From Georgenia daeguensis (GTDB lineage Bacteria > Actinomycetota > Actinomycetes > Actinomycetales > Actinomycetaceae): a stretch of DNA of 64,000 bases. Where the stretch lies: contig NZ_BAABBA010000007.1 in assembly GCF_039537705.1 (NCBI RefSeq), forward strand, positions 147,904-211,903, given 5' to 3'. The notes below the pieces were generated by a model. The model made no database searches. It had not been told where the DNA came from and saw only the letters and a list, made by a program, of their open reading frames with translations. This document shows positions 7,334-15,394 of the stretch, in pieces; position 1 is the first letter of the stretch, and every line of letters starts with the position of its first letter. Position numbers and translations under genes: made by a program.

Positions 7334-8569
7334 GTGACCGCTGGTAGCTGGCTGGGTTCACCCGCGCACGCGCGCTGGCTGGAGGCCGAGTCCGACGCGC
7401 TGCTGCGCTTCGCCCGCGCCGCCCGCACGCCCCAGGGCTTCGGCTACCTCGACGCCGCCGGTGCGGTGGACCCGGCCCGGCCGACCGAGCTGTGGATCAC
7501 CTGCCGCATGGTGCATGCCTTCTCCCTGGGCACCCTCCTGGGACGGCCCGGGTGCGCCCCGCTGGTCGACCACGGCCTCGAGGCCCTGACCACGGCGTTC
7601 GAGGATCCCGAGCACGGCGGCTGGTTCCCCGCCGTCGGGCCGGAGGGGCCGACGGCGGACCGCAAGGAGGCGTACCCGCACGCGTTCGTCCTCCTCGCCG
7701 CCTCCTCCGCGACGGCGGCCGGCCGGCCCGGTGCGGCCGACCTCCTCGACCGTGCGCAGCGGGTCTCCCTCGAGCGGTTCTGGCGTGAGGACGAGGGCAT
7801 GGCGGTCGAGGGCTGGGACCGCGCCTTCACCGAGCTGGAGCCCTACCGCGGCGTCAATGCCAACATGCACACGGTCGAGGCGTACCTCGCCACCGCCGAC
7901 GTCACCGGCGAGGAGGCCTGGCTCGACCGGGCCGTGCGCATCGTCGAGCGCGTGGCCGCGTTCGCGCAGGCGGCCTCGTGGCGCATCCCCGAGCACTTCG
8001 ACCCGGCGTGGCGGCCGCTGCCGGACTACAACCGCGAGGACCCGGCGCACCCGTTCCGCCCGTTCGGCGCCACCGTGGGGCACTGGTTCGAGTGGGCGCG
8101 GCTGATCCTGCAGGCCCGCGAGGCGCTGGCGGCCCGCGGCCGCGGGCCCGGAGCCTGGATGCTCGACGCCGCCCGCGCGCTGTTCGAGGCCGGCGCGGCC
8201 GAGGGGTGGGCGGTCGACGGCGCGGACGGGTTCGTCTACACGGTCGACCCCGGCGGCGTCCCCGTGGTGCGCGAGCGGATGCACTGGGTGGTCACCGAGG
8301 CGATCGGCGCGGCGGCGGCCCTGCACCGCGTCACGGGGGAGGAGCGGTACGAACGCTGGTACCGCCGGTGGTGGGACTACGCCGCGCAGCACGTGATCGA
8401 GGCACCCGGCGCCTGGCGGCACGAGCTCGACCCCGGGAACGCGCCCAGCGCCCGGACGTGGCCGGGCAAGCCGGACGTCTACCACGCGCTGCAGGCCACG
8501 CTGCTGCCGCGGCTGCCGGTGGCCCCGGCGATCGCGCCGGCCCTGGCGGCGGGGCTGCTCGACAGCTGA
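7334..8569 (+). CDS. AGE-family aldose-ketose isomerase / epimerase (YihS or mannose-isomerase type)
   Basis: 411 aa (alpha/alpha)6-barrel enzyme. Diagnostic active-site segments are NANMHTVEAYL (Asn, His, Glu), FGATVGHWFEWARL (His, Glu) and GKPDVYHALQATLLPRL (His near the C terminus). These match YihS and bacterial mannose isomerases better than GlcNAc 2-epimerases. It likely interconverts mannose, fructose and/or glucose, or sulfoquinovose; the substrate is not decided by sequence. The GTG at 7334 is chosen because GGGGAGGG lies just upstream. It is a single gene, divergent from FrnE. Confidence 0.85.
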   Translation: MTAGSWLGSPAHARWLEAESDALLRFARAARTPQGFGYLDAAGAVDPARPTELWITCRMVHAFSLGTLLGRPGCAPLVDHGLEALTTAFEDPEHGGWFPAVGPEGPTADRKEAYPHAFVLLAASSATAAGRPGAADLLDRAQRVSLERFWREDEGMAVEGWDRAFTELEPYRGVNANMHTVEAYLATADVTGEEAWLDRAVRIVERVAAFAQAASWRIPEHFDPAWRPLPDYNREDPAHPFRPFGATVGHWFEWARLILQAREALAARGRGPGAWMLDAARALFEAGAAEGWAVDGADGFVYTVDPGGVPVVRERMHWVVTEAIGAAAALHRVTGEERYERWYRRWWDYAAQHVIEAPGAWRHELDPGNAPSARTWPGKPDVYHALQATLLPRLPVAPAIAPALAAGLLDS

Positions 8570-8799
8570 TGCCCACGCGGCGCAGGCACCGCTCCCCGTC
8601 CGCTCCCCGTCTCACCCTGACGCCGCTGCCCTCACCCCGGCCCCGCCCCGCGGCATTTCGGCCTGCCTCATCCGCCCTTTCACCTCCGAAACGCTGCGGA
8701 GCCGGGCCGGACGGTGCTGTGCTTGGACAGCGGTAGGGACCACGTCGACGACAGTGCGCGCCGGGCGGTACCGCGCGAGGCGCTGAAGAGGGGACCGAG

Positions 8800-9321
8800 A
8801 TGTCCGAGAAGCCGAGTCTGGAGCCGGAGGAGGCCCCGCGGGGGCTCAGCCGGCGCACGGTCGTGGCCGCGGCCGCGTGGTCGGTCCCGGTGATCGCCGT
8901 GGCGAGCGCGGCGCCCGCGATGGCGGCGTCGCCCCCGGTCTTCGTCGACACGTGGGGGCCGTTCTGCAAGCACCCGGGCAACAACCAGAACGACCCGAAG
9001 TACCGCCTGTACCACCTGTCGGTCTCGTGGGACAGCACGTTCGACGTCGCCAAGCTCGTGACGATCGACTACGTCATCGTCAACGGCGTGACCTTCAGCG
9101 GCCCGCTCGACTACTCGTCGCCCACCGACACCGGCGTGGACCCGCTGTCCTTCACGATCCCCGCGAACGCGAACGACTACATCGTCGAGTTCCACGTGGG
9201 CCGCACGACCGACAGCGCCAACGCCGACGTGACGATCGCCTACACCATCGACGGCATCCAGTACTTCCAGGGGACCGGCGGCGCCCGGAACACGCCGCCC
9301 TGCGCCAACAACCTGCCCTGA
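8800..9321 (+). CDS. Secreted protein with twin-arginine signal, first gene of the HPrK/NTase/PqqD unit
   Basis: 173 aa. The N terminus has a twin-arginine-type signal: SRRTVVAAAAWSVPVIAVA followed by an AMAAS cleavage region (about residues 16-45). The mature part is about 130 residues, beta-rich and Asn/Asp/Thr-rich, with one Cys near its start (GPFCKHPGNNQND) and one at its end (TPPCANNLP) that could form a disulfide. I recognise no family. The ATG at 8800 follows GAGGGGACCGAG. It is 76 bp upstream of the HPrK-like gene, with a perfect hairpin in between. By position it may be the substrate or effector of that unit, which is inference. Confidence 0.72.
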   Translation: MSEKPSLEPEEAPRGLSRRTVVAAAAWSVPVIAVASAAPAMAASPPVFVDTWGPFCKHPGNNQNDPKYRLYHLSVSWDSTFDVAKLVTIDYVIVNGVTFSGPLDYSSPTDTGVDPLSFTIPANANDYIVEFHVGRTTDSANADVTIAYTIDGIQYFQGTGGARNTPPCANNLP

Positions 9322-9351
9322 CCGCGGGACGGACGGAGGAGGCACCTGGCC

Positions 9352-9372
9352 GGACCGGCCCTCGGCCGGTCC
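9352..9372 (+). terminator. Hairpin between the secreted-protein gene and the HPrK-like gene
   Basis: Perfect 9-bp inverted repeat (GGACCGGCC / GGCCGGTCC) with a 3-base loop and no U-tract. It could be a partial terminator or mRNA-stabilising structure that gives the first gene a higher dose than the three downstream genes. Confidence 0.45.
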
Positions 9373-9397
9373 TGCACGAACCACGGGGGAGCGTCGG

Positions 9398-10573
9398 ATG
9401 CCATCGACAGCACAGCACGAGCCTTTGTTCCTGCGGCTCCTGGAGTCGGAGTTCGCCCTGACCTTCGCCGCCGGGCACGCCCGCGAGGAGCTGCAGCGGC
9501 ACTGGTCGCGCTGTGTCCTGCCCTCGTCCGACGGCGCGGCGGCCGTCGCGGTGGACGACAGCGACCCGTCCCGTCTCGGCACCTTCCGCTATCCCCTGAC
9601 GTCGAGGCTGACGAACCGGGCGATCGAGAACCTCGCCGGCCGCTTCGTCAGCCTGCACGCGTGCGGGCTCTCCGACGGCACCGGCAGGGTCCTCGCCCTC
9701 GTGGGAGCCTCGGGCAGCGGGAAGACGACGGCGGCGCTGGCCCTGGCGAGCGACGACTTCGGGTACGTCACGGACGAGACCGTGGCCGTCGACCGGGACG
9801 GCAGGGTCGTCGGCTTTCCGCGGCCGCTCGCCGTCGCCGACCCGGAGTCGGTCGGCGGGAAGTCCCAGCGTGGGCCTGACGAGCTGGGGCTCCGGACGTG
9901 TCCCGACGAGCTCACCCTCGGCGCGATCGTGCTGCTGCACCGGGTGCCGGAGCGGCGGGACCCCCCTCGGCTCGAACGCCTGTCGCTGCTCGACGCTGTC
10001 ACCGCCCTCGTCCCGCACACCTCCTTCCTCACGTCCGTCGACCGGCCGCTCCAGGCGCTGGCGGAGCTGACCGAGCGCTGCGGCGTCTTCCGCCTGACCT
10101 TTCGCGACGTCCAGGACACCCGGGACCTCCTGCGCCCGGTTCTCGGCGCCGGCCGGCCGACGGGCGCCGCCCCCTGGACGCCGAGCCCGCCGCCCCTGAC
10201 GGACGACGCGGTGGCGTGGGGCCTGCGCGACGGCCGGGTCCGCCAGGTGCCGTGCACCGACGCGGTGGACGTCGGCGACGAGACCCTCGTGCTCCTCGAC
10301 CGGCGACCGGTGCGACTGAGCGGCATCGGGCGGACCCTGTGGCACTGGGCCCGGAGCGCACCGTCGCGCGCAGAGGCGCTCGACCACGTCGTCGAGCTCC
10401 ACGGGCAGCACCCGGACGCAGATCGCCTGGTCGGAGCGGCGATCACGACGATGCAGGAGTCCGGCGTCCTCGGGCACGGCGTGCCGCAGAGCGCCGGCCA
10501 GGTGCTCGCCGGCCGCTCCACCGCGCGCGGCCGAGCCGGTACCTGCACCCTCGGGAGCGACGACGGGCCGTGA
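9398..10573 (+). CDS. HPr-kinase-like P-loop protein with C-terminal PqqD-like domain
   Basis: 391 aa. Residues about 80-240 resemble the catalytic core of HprK-related kinases: a SLHACG segment (85-90), the Walker A loop GASGSGKTTAALALA (103-117) and FGYVTDETVAVD (121-132). Residues about 280-360 (VGDETLVLLDRRPVRLSGIG then LWHWA) look like a PqqD-type winged-helix peptide-binding (RRE) domain. HprK-related proteins sit in lasso-peptide clusters and in the HPr-rel-A systems near exopolysaccharide genes; no HPr gene is here, so the phosphorylation target is unknown. The next gene overlaps by GTGA. Confidence 0.78.
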   Translation: MPSTAQHEPLFLRLLESEFALTFAAGHAREELQRHWSRCVLPSSDGAAAVAVDDSDPSRLGTFRYPLTSRLTNRAIENLAGRFVSLHACGLSDGTGRVLALVGASGSGKTTAALALASDDFGYVTDETVAVDRDGRVVGFPRPLAVADPESVGGKSQRGPDELGLRTCPDELTLGAIVLLHRVPERRDPPRLERLSLLDAVTALVPHTSFLTSVDRPLQALAELTERCGVFRLTFRDVQDTRDLLRPVLGAGRPTGAAPWTPSPPPLTDDAVAWGLRDGRVRQVPCTDAVDVGDETLVLLDRRPVRLSGIGRTLWHWARSAPSRAEALDHVVELHGQHPDADRLVGAAITTMQESGVLGHGVPQSAGQVLAGRSTARGRAGTCTLGSDDGP

Positions 10574-11445
10574 AGCCGACGACCGACGTGCCCCGGCGCG
10601 CGCGGGTCCGCCTGGCGCACGCCGCGGTGCAGCACGTCGCCGACGCGTGCGCGGCCGACATCCTCCATCTCAAGGGCGCCGCGATCGACCCCGCGCTACC
10701 GGTGGAGAGCCGGACCGGTACGGACGCCGACGTCCTCGTCCGACCCTCCCAGGTGAGCCTGCTGCTCGGGCAGATGCAGCGGCACGGCTGGGTGCTGCGC
10801 ACCACCTTTCGGGACGGGTCGCCCTTCGAGCACGCGGCCACCCTCTCGCACAGCGTGTGGGGTTTCGCGGACGTCCACCGGATCTTCCCGGGCATCACCG
10901 CACCGCCGGACCGGGCGTTCGAGACGTTGTGGTCCGGGCGCGCCGAGCACGTGATCGCCGGACGGTCGTGCCCGGTGCCGAGCCAGGCCGCGCAGGCGAC
11001 GATCCTGACGCTCAACGCCGCGCGCTCGCACGCCCACGGACGGGCGGATCTCGAGGCCGTCTGGCAGGACGCCGGGCCGGAGCGGCGCCGGGAGATCAGG
11101 GCCCTGGTCGGCGAGCTCGGCGCCGAGGTCGCCCTCGCCGCGGCCACGGGCGCTCTGGAGGACCACCGCGGCGACCGTGAGTACGCGCTCTGGCGCGTCA
11201 CGACCCAGGGCGGAACCCGCATCGCCGAGTGGCGCGCCCGCATCGCTGCGGCGGGGACGGGCAGGCAGGCGGTGCGCCTCGCACTGAGGGCACCACTGGT
11301 GAACGTCGCTCATCTCGAGGCCCGCCTCGGCCGGACGCCGAACCGCCTGGAGGTGCTCCGCGAGTTCGTGGCGCGCCCGGTGCGCGGCATCGCCGAGGAG
11401 ATCACGGTGCGGCGCGAGCGACGCGGCGTGGGGAGGACAGGGTGA
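10570..11445 (+). CDS. Nucleotidyltransferase-fold protein (NTP_transf_5 type)
   Basis: 291 aa, GTG start overlapping the upstream stop (GTGA). The N-terminal region LHLKGAAIDPALPVESRTG then TDADVLVRPSQV (about residues 27-60) is the hallmark of the NTP_transf_5 family: a KGA-type strand followed by the acidic D-x-D metal site. These proteins recur beside HprK-like kinases and PqqD proteins in peptide-modification and polysaccharide-associated loci. The transferred nucleotide and acceptor are unknown. The C-terminal 150 residues are helical and Arg/Ala-rich. The next gene again overlaps by GTGA. Confidence 0.78.
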   Translation: MKPTTDVPRRARVRLAHAAVQHVADACAADILHLKGAAIDPALPVESRTGTDADVLVRPSQVSLLLGQMQRHGWVLRTTFRDGSPFEHAATLSHSVWGFADVHRIFPGITAPPDRAFETLWSGRAEHVIAGRSCPVPSQAAQATILTLNAARSHAHGRADLEAVWQDAGPERRREIRALVGELGAEVALAAATGALEDHRGDREYALWRVTTQGGTRIAEWRARIAAAGTGRQAVRLALRAPLVNVAHLEARLGRTPNRLEVLREFVARPVRGIAEEITVRRERRGVGRTG

Positions 11446-11741
11446 CTGCCGTGGTGCTCCAGCGCCCGAGCCATGTCGCGGTCGTGGACGACGAGCCGGC
11501 TTCGGACGAGCAGGTCTCGGCCGCGGTGTACGTCGGTCTGCTGCCGGACGGGCCGCTCTACCGCCTCGACGGTCCGGCCGCTGTCATCTGGCAGGAGGCG
11601 TGCGGCCAGGACGAGGCCGGCCTCGTGGCGCGTGTCGCCATGCGCACCGCTCTGGACCCCGACGTGGTGGCCGGCGACGTCCGTCGGTGCGTCGCCGAGC
11701 TGGTCTCGCTCGGGCTTCTCGTGCCGACCGAGGCGACGTAG
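11442..11741 (+). CDS. Stand-alone PqqD-like protein (peptide chaperone / RRE)
   Basis: 99 aa, GTG start overlapping the nucleotidyltransferase stop. The pattern LYRLDGPAAVIWQEACGQ followed by a helical segment with VVAGDVRRCVAELVSLGLL is the PqqD winged-helix core (strand, turn, helix, final helix ending in an L-x-x-x-G-L-L motif). PqqD proteins bind precursor peptides and present them to modifying enzymes. No radical-SAM enzyme, lasso cyclase or transglutaminase-like protease is nearby, so its client is probably encoded in this unit or elsewhere. It is the last gene of the four-gene run; a convergent gene ends 22 bp away. Confidence 0.78.
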   Translation: MTAVVLQRPSHVAVVDDEPASDEQVSAAVYVGLLPDGPLYRLDGPAAVIWQEACGQDEAGLVARVAMRTALDPDVVAGDVRRCVAELVSLGLLVPTEAT

Positions 11742-11763
11742 CGTCGCTCCCGACGCCCGGGGG

Positions 11764-13236
11764 TCAGCGGTGACCGACCCCGCCGGGGACGCTCTCGTCC
11801 GCGCGCGCCGCCCGTCGCCCGCTCTCGTCCGGGAGCGCGATGCTGGCGACGACGTCGGACCGTCCGGACCCCGGCGCCCGCCGGGAGCCGCGGGGGGACG
11901 TCTTCCCCGACCCGTAGGAGTGGTAGCCGTAGTTCCGGCCGGCCACGCCCTGCACCTTGTTCAGGGCGAAGCCCGCGACGTCGACGCCGGCCGTCTCGAG
12001 GGACCTGAGCGCGGCGCCGAGCTCTCGCTTGCCCACCTGGTCGACCGCGACCACCATGACGAGCCCGCCGGTGAGCCGGTCGATGATGACGGCGTCGATC
12101 ACCGGCACCACCGGGGGGCTGTCGACCAGGACGTAGTCGTACCGGGCGGAGAGCTCGGTGAACAGCTCCTGCATGGCCTCGGACCCGAGCAGCTCGCTGG
12201 GGTTCGGCGGGACCTGCCCGGCCGGGAGCACGTCGAGAGAGGTCTCGCGCCAGCGCTGGATCACCTCGTCGGCGCTCGCCCGCCCGAGCAGCACCGTCGT
12301 CAGACCGGCGCCGCCCTCGAGGCCCATCGTCGTGGCGACGGACGGGTTGCGCAGGTCGGCGTCCACGAGCAGCACCCGGGACCCGGCGTCGGCCATGGCG
12401 ATCGCGAGGTTGACCGTCGTCGTGGTCTTGCCCTCGCCCGGGACGGCGGAGGTGATGACGAAGGAGTGCCGGCGGGTGGTGACGTCGACGAAGAGCAGGT
12501 TGGTCCGCAGGCGGCGGACCGCCTCCGCCTGGGCGCCGTGCGGGTCCGACTCCATGACGACGGGCTGCTGGCGCACCGCCCGGTCGAGCCCGACGGTCGC
12601 CAGGATGGGACGGTCCGAGAGGGCCCGGACGTCCGCCTCGCCGCGGACCCGCGTGTCGAGGCCGTGCCGCGCGAGCGCGATCCCGACGCCGAGCACCAGG
12701 CCGGCGAGCAGCCCGAGGGCGAGGTTGCGGGGCACGTCCGGCGAGCTGGCGGAGGACGGCGCGGTGGCGGGCGTGATGGTCGTCGCGGTGACGTCCTGCC
12801 CGGCACTGGCGAGCAGCGGCGAGAACTCGCCGGCCACCTCGGCCAGCTGGGGCCCGACGGCGTTGGCGATCTCCGCGGCCACGTCGGGGTCGGTCGCGGT
12901 GACGGTGATGTCGAGCATGGGCGAGCTGGCCGGAACCTGCGCAGAGAGCCCGAAGCCGCCGTCGATCCCGAGCTCCTCGACCAGCGGCTCGCGCACCACC
13001 GGGGAGCCAACGACGTCGACGTACGTGGCGAGGTCGGCCTGCGTGATGACGTAGACGCCGCCGGCCTCCTCGTCGTCGGCCGGGGCGACGGCGGAGAAGA
13101 ACACCCGGGTGGTCGCCGTGTACACCGGCGTGACGGTCAGGGTGGCGGCCGAGGTCGCGGCCAGGACGATCAGGGTGCAGCAGACGACGGTGAACCAGCG
13201 TGCCCGCAGCACCGCCAGGAAGTCTCGGATCTGCAT
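11764..13236 (-). CDS. Polysaccharide chain-length regulator fused to BY-kinase (Wzz/tyrosine autokinase)
   Basis: 490 aa. TM1 is about residues 16-36, an extracellular Wzz-type domain follows, and TM2 is about 171-189. Then comes a cytoplasmic BY-kinase: Walker A AVPGEGKTTTT (264-274), Walker A' VLLVDADLR (288-296), Walker B YVLVDSPP (368-375). A short tyrosine cluster NYGYHSY (435-441) provides autophosphorylation sites. Its phosphorylation cycle controls polymer length and export in Wzx/Wzy systems. The usual low-molecular-weight phosphatase is not adjacent. The ATG at 13236 has CAGGAG upstream. It is divergent from the glycosyltransferase operon, and a possible SigR-type promoter lies 62 bases upstream. 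Confidence 0.92.
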   Translation of the reverse strand: MQIRDFLAVLRARWFTVVCCTLIVLAATSAATLTVTPVYTATTRVFFSAVAPADDEEAGGVYVITQADLATYVDVVGSPVVREPLVEELGIDGGFGLSAQVPASSPMLDITVTATDPDVAAEIANAVGPQLAEVAGEFSPLLASAGQDVTATTITPATAPSSASSPDVPRNLALGLLAGLVLGVGIALARHGLDTRVRGEADVRALSDRPILATVGLDRAVRQQPVVMESDPHGAQAEAVRRLRTNLLFVDVTTRRHSFVITSAVPGEGKTTTTVNLAIAMADAGSRVLLVDADLRNPSVATTMGLEGGAGLTTVLLGRASADEVIQRWRETSLDVLPAGQVPPNPSELLGSEAMQELFTELSARYDYVLVDSPPVVPVIDAVIIDRLTGGLVMVVAVDQVGKRELGAALRSLETAGVDVAGFALNKVQGVAGRNYGYHSYGSGKTSPRGSRRAPGSGRSDVVASIALPDESGRRAARADESVPGGVGHR

Positions 13237-13297
13237 GGCGCAACTCCTGGCGCGTCGGGGGCGGTGCGTCACCGAATCGTCCCACGGCGGCGGCCGT

Positions 13298-13323
13298 CAA
13301 CGGCCGGTTTTCGGAGGCATTCC
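13298..13323 (-). promoter_or_regulatory. Possible SigR-type promoter of the BY-kinase gene
   Basis: Minus-strand GGAAT (13323-13319), 17-base spacer, GTTG (13301-13298), the same arrangement as the thioredoxin promoter. It sits 62 bases upstream of the ATG. Polysaccharide genes are not classical SigR targets, so this may be coincidental. Confidence 0.4.
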
Positions 13324-13369
13324 TCGCTACCCTCGGGAGCGCCGCGCCACCGACGGAGGAGGCCTGTCC

Positions 13370-15394
13370 GTGCGGGTCCTTCGCATCTCCCACAGTGCCG
13401 TCGTCGACGCCTGGCGCGAGCGCGAGCGCGCCGTCCGCCGCCGGGGGATCGACGTCCGGCTGCTCTCCGCGCGCCGGTGGGACGGGGGCGGTGCACAGGT
13501 GCCGCTCGGCCCCCGGGCGGGCGAGGACGTGGCAGGAGTCGCCACCCTCGGCCGCCACCCCGCGCTGTTCCTCTACGACCCCCGCCCCGTGTGGCGGGCG
13601 CTGGGGGAGCACTGGGACGTCCTCGACATCCACGAGGAGCCGTTCGCCCTGGCCACCGCGGAGGTGCTGCTCCTGCGTGCGCTGCGGCGCCGCCGGCCGC
13701 CGTACCTGCTCTACTCCGCCCAGAACATCGACAAGCGCTACCCCTTGCCGTTCCGGCTGCTCGAACGCCGCGCGCTGACAGGCGCGTCCGCGGTCAGCGT
13801 CTGCAACTCCGCCGCCGGAGCGATCGTGCGGCGCAAGGGTTTCCCGGGCACGGCGGACATCGTCCCCCTGGGGGTGGACACCGCAGCCTTCGCCGTCGGG
13901 CACGACGACGGGCCGGCGGACGCGCCGGGCGGGGACGGGCCGGCGGAGGCCCCGGGCGAGGACGGACCGGACGACGGCGGGGCCGCCCCCCGGGTGCGGG
14001 CCGGGTACGTGGGCCGGCTCGCCCCGCACAAGGGGGTCGACGTCCTGCTCGACGCGGTCGCCGGCGACCCGCGGCTGACGCTCACGATCGCGGGGTCGGG
14101 CCCGGACGCCGGGCGGGTCCGCGACCGCATCGCCACCCTCGGGCTCGCCGACCGGGTGGTCATGGCCGGGCACGTCCCGCACGAGCGGCTCCCGGACCTC
14201 TACCGTGGCCTGGACATCCTCGCCGTCCCGTCGCTGACGACGCCGTCCTGGCTCGAGCAGTTCGGCCGGGTCGCGGTGGAGGCGATGGCGAGCGGCGTCC
14301 CGGTGGTCGCGAGCGACAGCGGCGCCCTGCCGGACGTCGTCGGCGGGGCCGGGCTTCTCGTCCCGCCGGGTGACCCGGCCGCGCTGCGGGCCGCGCTCGT
14401 GCGCGTGGGGGAGGACGCCGCGCTCGCGGGCCGGATGCGGGCGGCCGGGCTCCGGCGGGCGCGCGAGTGCGACTGGGAGGCGGTGGCGGACCGGTACGCC
14501 GCCATGTACCGACGGGTCGCCCGGCGCCACGACGGTGGGCGGCCGGAGCACGGGCCGGAGATCGTCGTCGTCGCGTTCGGCGCGCCCGAGCTCCTCGCGC
14601 GCGCCCTCGCCCCGCTCGCCGGCCTGCCGGTGACCGTGGTGGACAACTCCTCCGACCCCCGGGTGGCCGCCGTCACGGCGGAGGCGGGGGCCCGCTACGT
14701 CGACCCCGGACGCAACGGCGGGTTCGCCGCCGGGGTCAACGCCGCGCTCTCGGACCGGCTCGTCCCGGGCGGTGACGTCCTGCTGCTCAACCCCGACGCC
14801 GTCGTCACGCCGGAGGCCGTCGCCCGGCTGCACCGCCACCTTCTGGCGGACCCGCGGCTCGGGAGCGTTGCTCCGGCGCAGGTCGACGCCGCCGGCCGGC
14901 GGGCACGGGTCGCCTGGCCGTTCCCCTCGCCCGCCGGCACCTGGGCGGAGGCGGTCGGCCTGGGGCGCCTGCGGCGGCGGCCCGGCTTCGTCGTCGGGTC
15001 GGTCCTCCTCCTGCGCGCCGAGGCGCTCGAGCAGGTCGGCGCGTTCGACGAGCGGTTCTTCCTCTACGCCGAGGAGACCGACTGGGCGTACCGCGCCTCG
15101 CTGCTCGGCTGGCGGCACCGGGAGGTCACCGCGGTCACCGCGCTGCACCAGGGCGCCGGCACCAGCACGGACCCCGGACGCCGCGAGGTGCACTTCCACG
15201 CGTCGCAGGAGCGCTACCTGCGCAAGCACCACGGCGCGGCGGGCTGGCAGCTCGCCCGGGCCGGGCAGGTGCTCGGCGCCGGGGCACGCGCCGTGCTGCT
15301 CGGCGGGACGGCGCGGGCCGGGGCGCGGGACCGGCTGCGCCTCTACCTCCGCGGCCCGGTGCGCGTCGAGGCAAGCCTCGGGCGGCCGCGATGA
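13370..15394 (+). CDS. Bifunctional glycosyltransferase, GT4 domain fused to GT2 domain
   Basis: 674 aa, about twice a normal glycosyltransferase. Residues about 1-385 are a GT4 (GT-B) enzyme: GYVGRLAPHKGVDVLLDA and EQFGRVAVEAMASGVPVV. Residues about 395-640 are a GT2 (GT-A) enzyme of the rhamnosyltransferase type: NSSDPRVAAV, NGGFAAGVN, LLLNPDAVV and ERFFLYAEETDWAYR. An acidic Gly/Asp/Pro-rich insert (about 180-205) lies inside the GT4 part. The GTG at 13370 has GGAGGAGG upstream. It starts a six-gene run with overlapping stop/start codons, and probably adds two successive sugars to the lipid-linked repeat unit. Confidence 0.88.
   Translation: MRVLRISHSAVVDAWRERERAVRRRGIDVRLLSARRWDGGGAQVPLGPRAGEDVAGVATLGRHPALFLYDPRPVWRALGEHWDVLDIHEEPFALATAEVLLLRALRRRRPPYLLYSAQNIDKRYPLPFRLLERRALTGASAVSVCNSAAGAIVRRKGFPGTADIVPLGVDTAAFAVGHDDGPADAPGGDGPAEAPGEDGPDDGGAAPRVRAGYVGRLAPHKGVDVLLDAVAGDPRLTLTIAGSGPDAGRVRDRIATLGLADRVVMAGHVPHERLPDLYRGLDILAVPSLTTPSWLEQFGRVAVEAMASGVPVVASDSGALPDVVGGAGLLVPPGDPAALRAALVRVGEDAALAGRMRAAGLRRARECDWEAVADRYAAMYRRVARRHDGGRPEHGPEIVVVAFGAPELLARALAPLAGLPVTVVDNSSDPRVAAVTAEAGARYVDPGRNGGFAAGVNAALSDRLVPGGDVLLLNPDAVVTPEAVARLHRHLLADPRLGSVAPAQVDAAGRRARVAWPFPSPAGTWAEAVGLGRLRRRPGFVVGSVLLLRAEALEQVGAFDERFFLYAEETDWAYRASLLGWRHREVTAVTALHQGAGTSTDPGRREVHFHASQERYLRKHHGAAGWQLARAGQVLGAGARAVLLGGTARAGARDRLRLYLRGPVRVEASLGRPR

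Noticed and set aside
8680..9582. Long open frames opposite the secreted-protein and HPrK-like genes
   Set aside because: Their translations are Arg/Gly/Val-rich with no domain, typical of antisense frames over high-GC coding DNA.
8800..11741. A lasso-peptide biosynthetic cluster
   Set aside because: No asparagine-synthetase-like cyclase, no transglutaminase-like protease and no short precursor gene; only the accessory trio is present.
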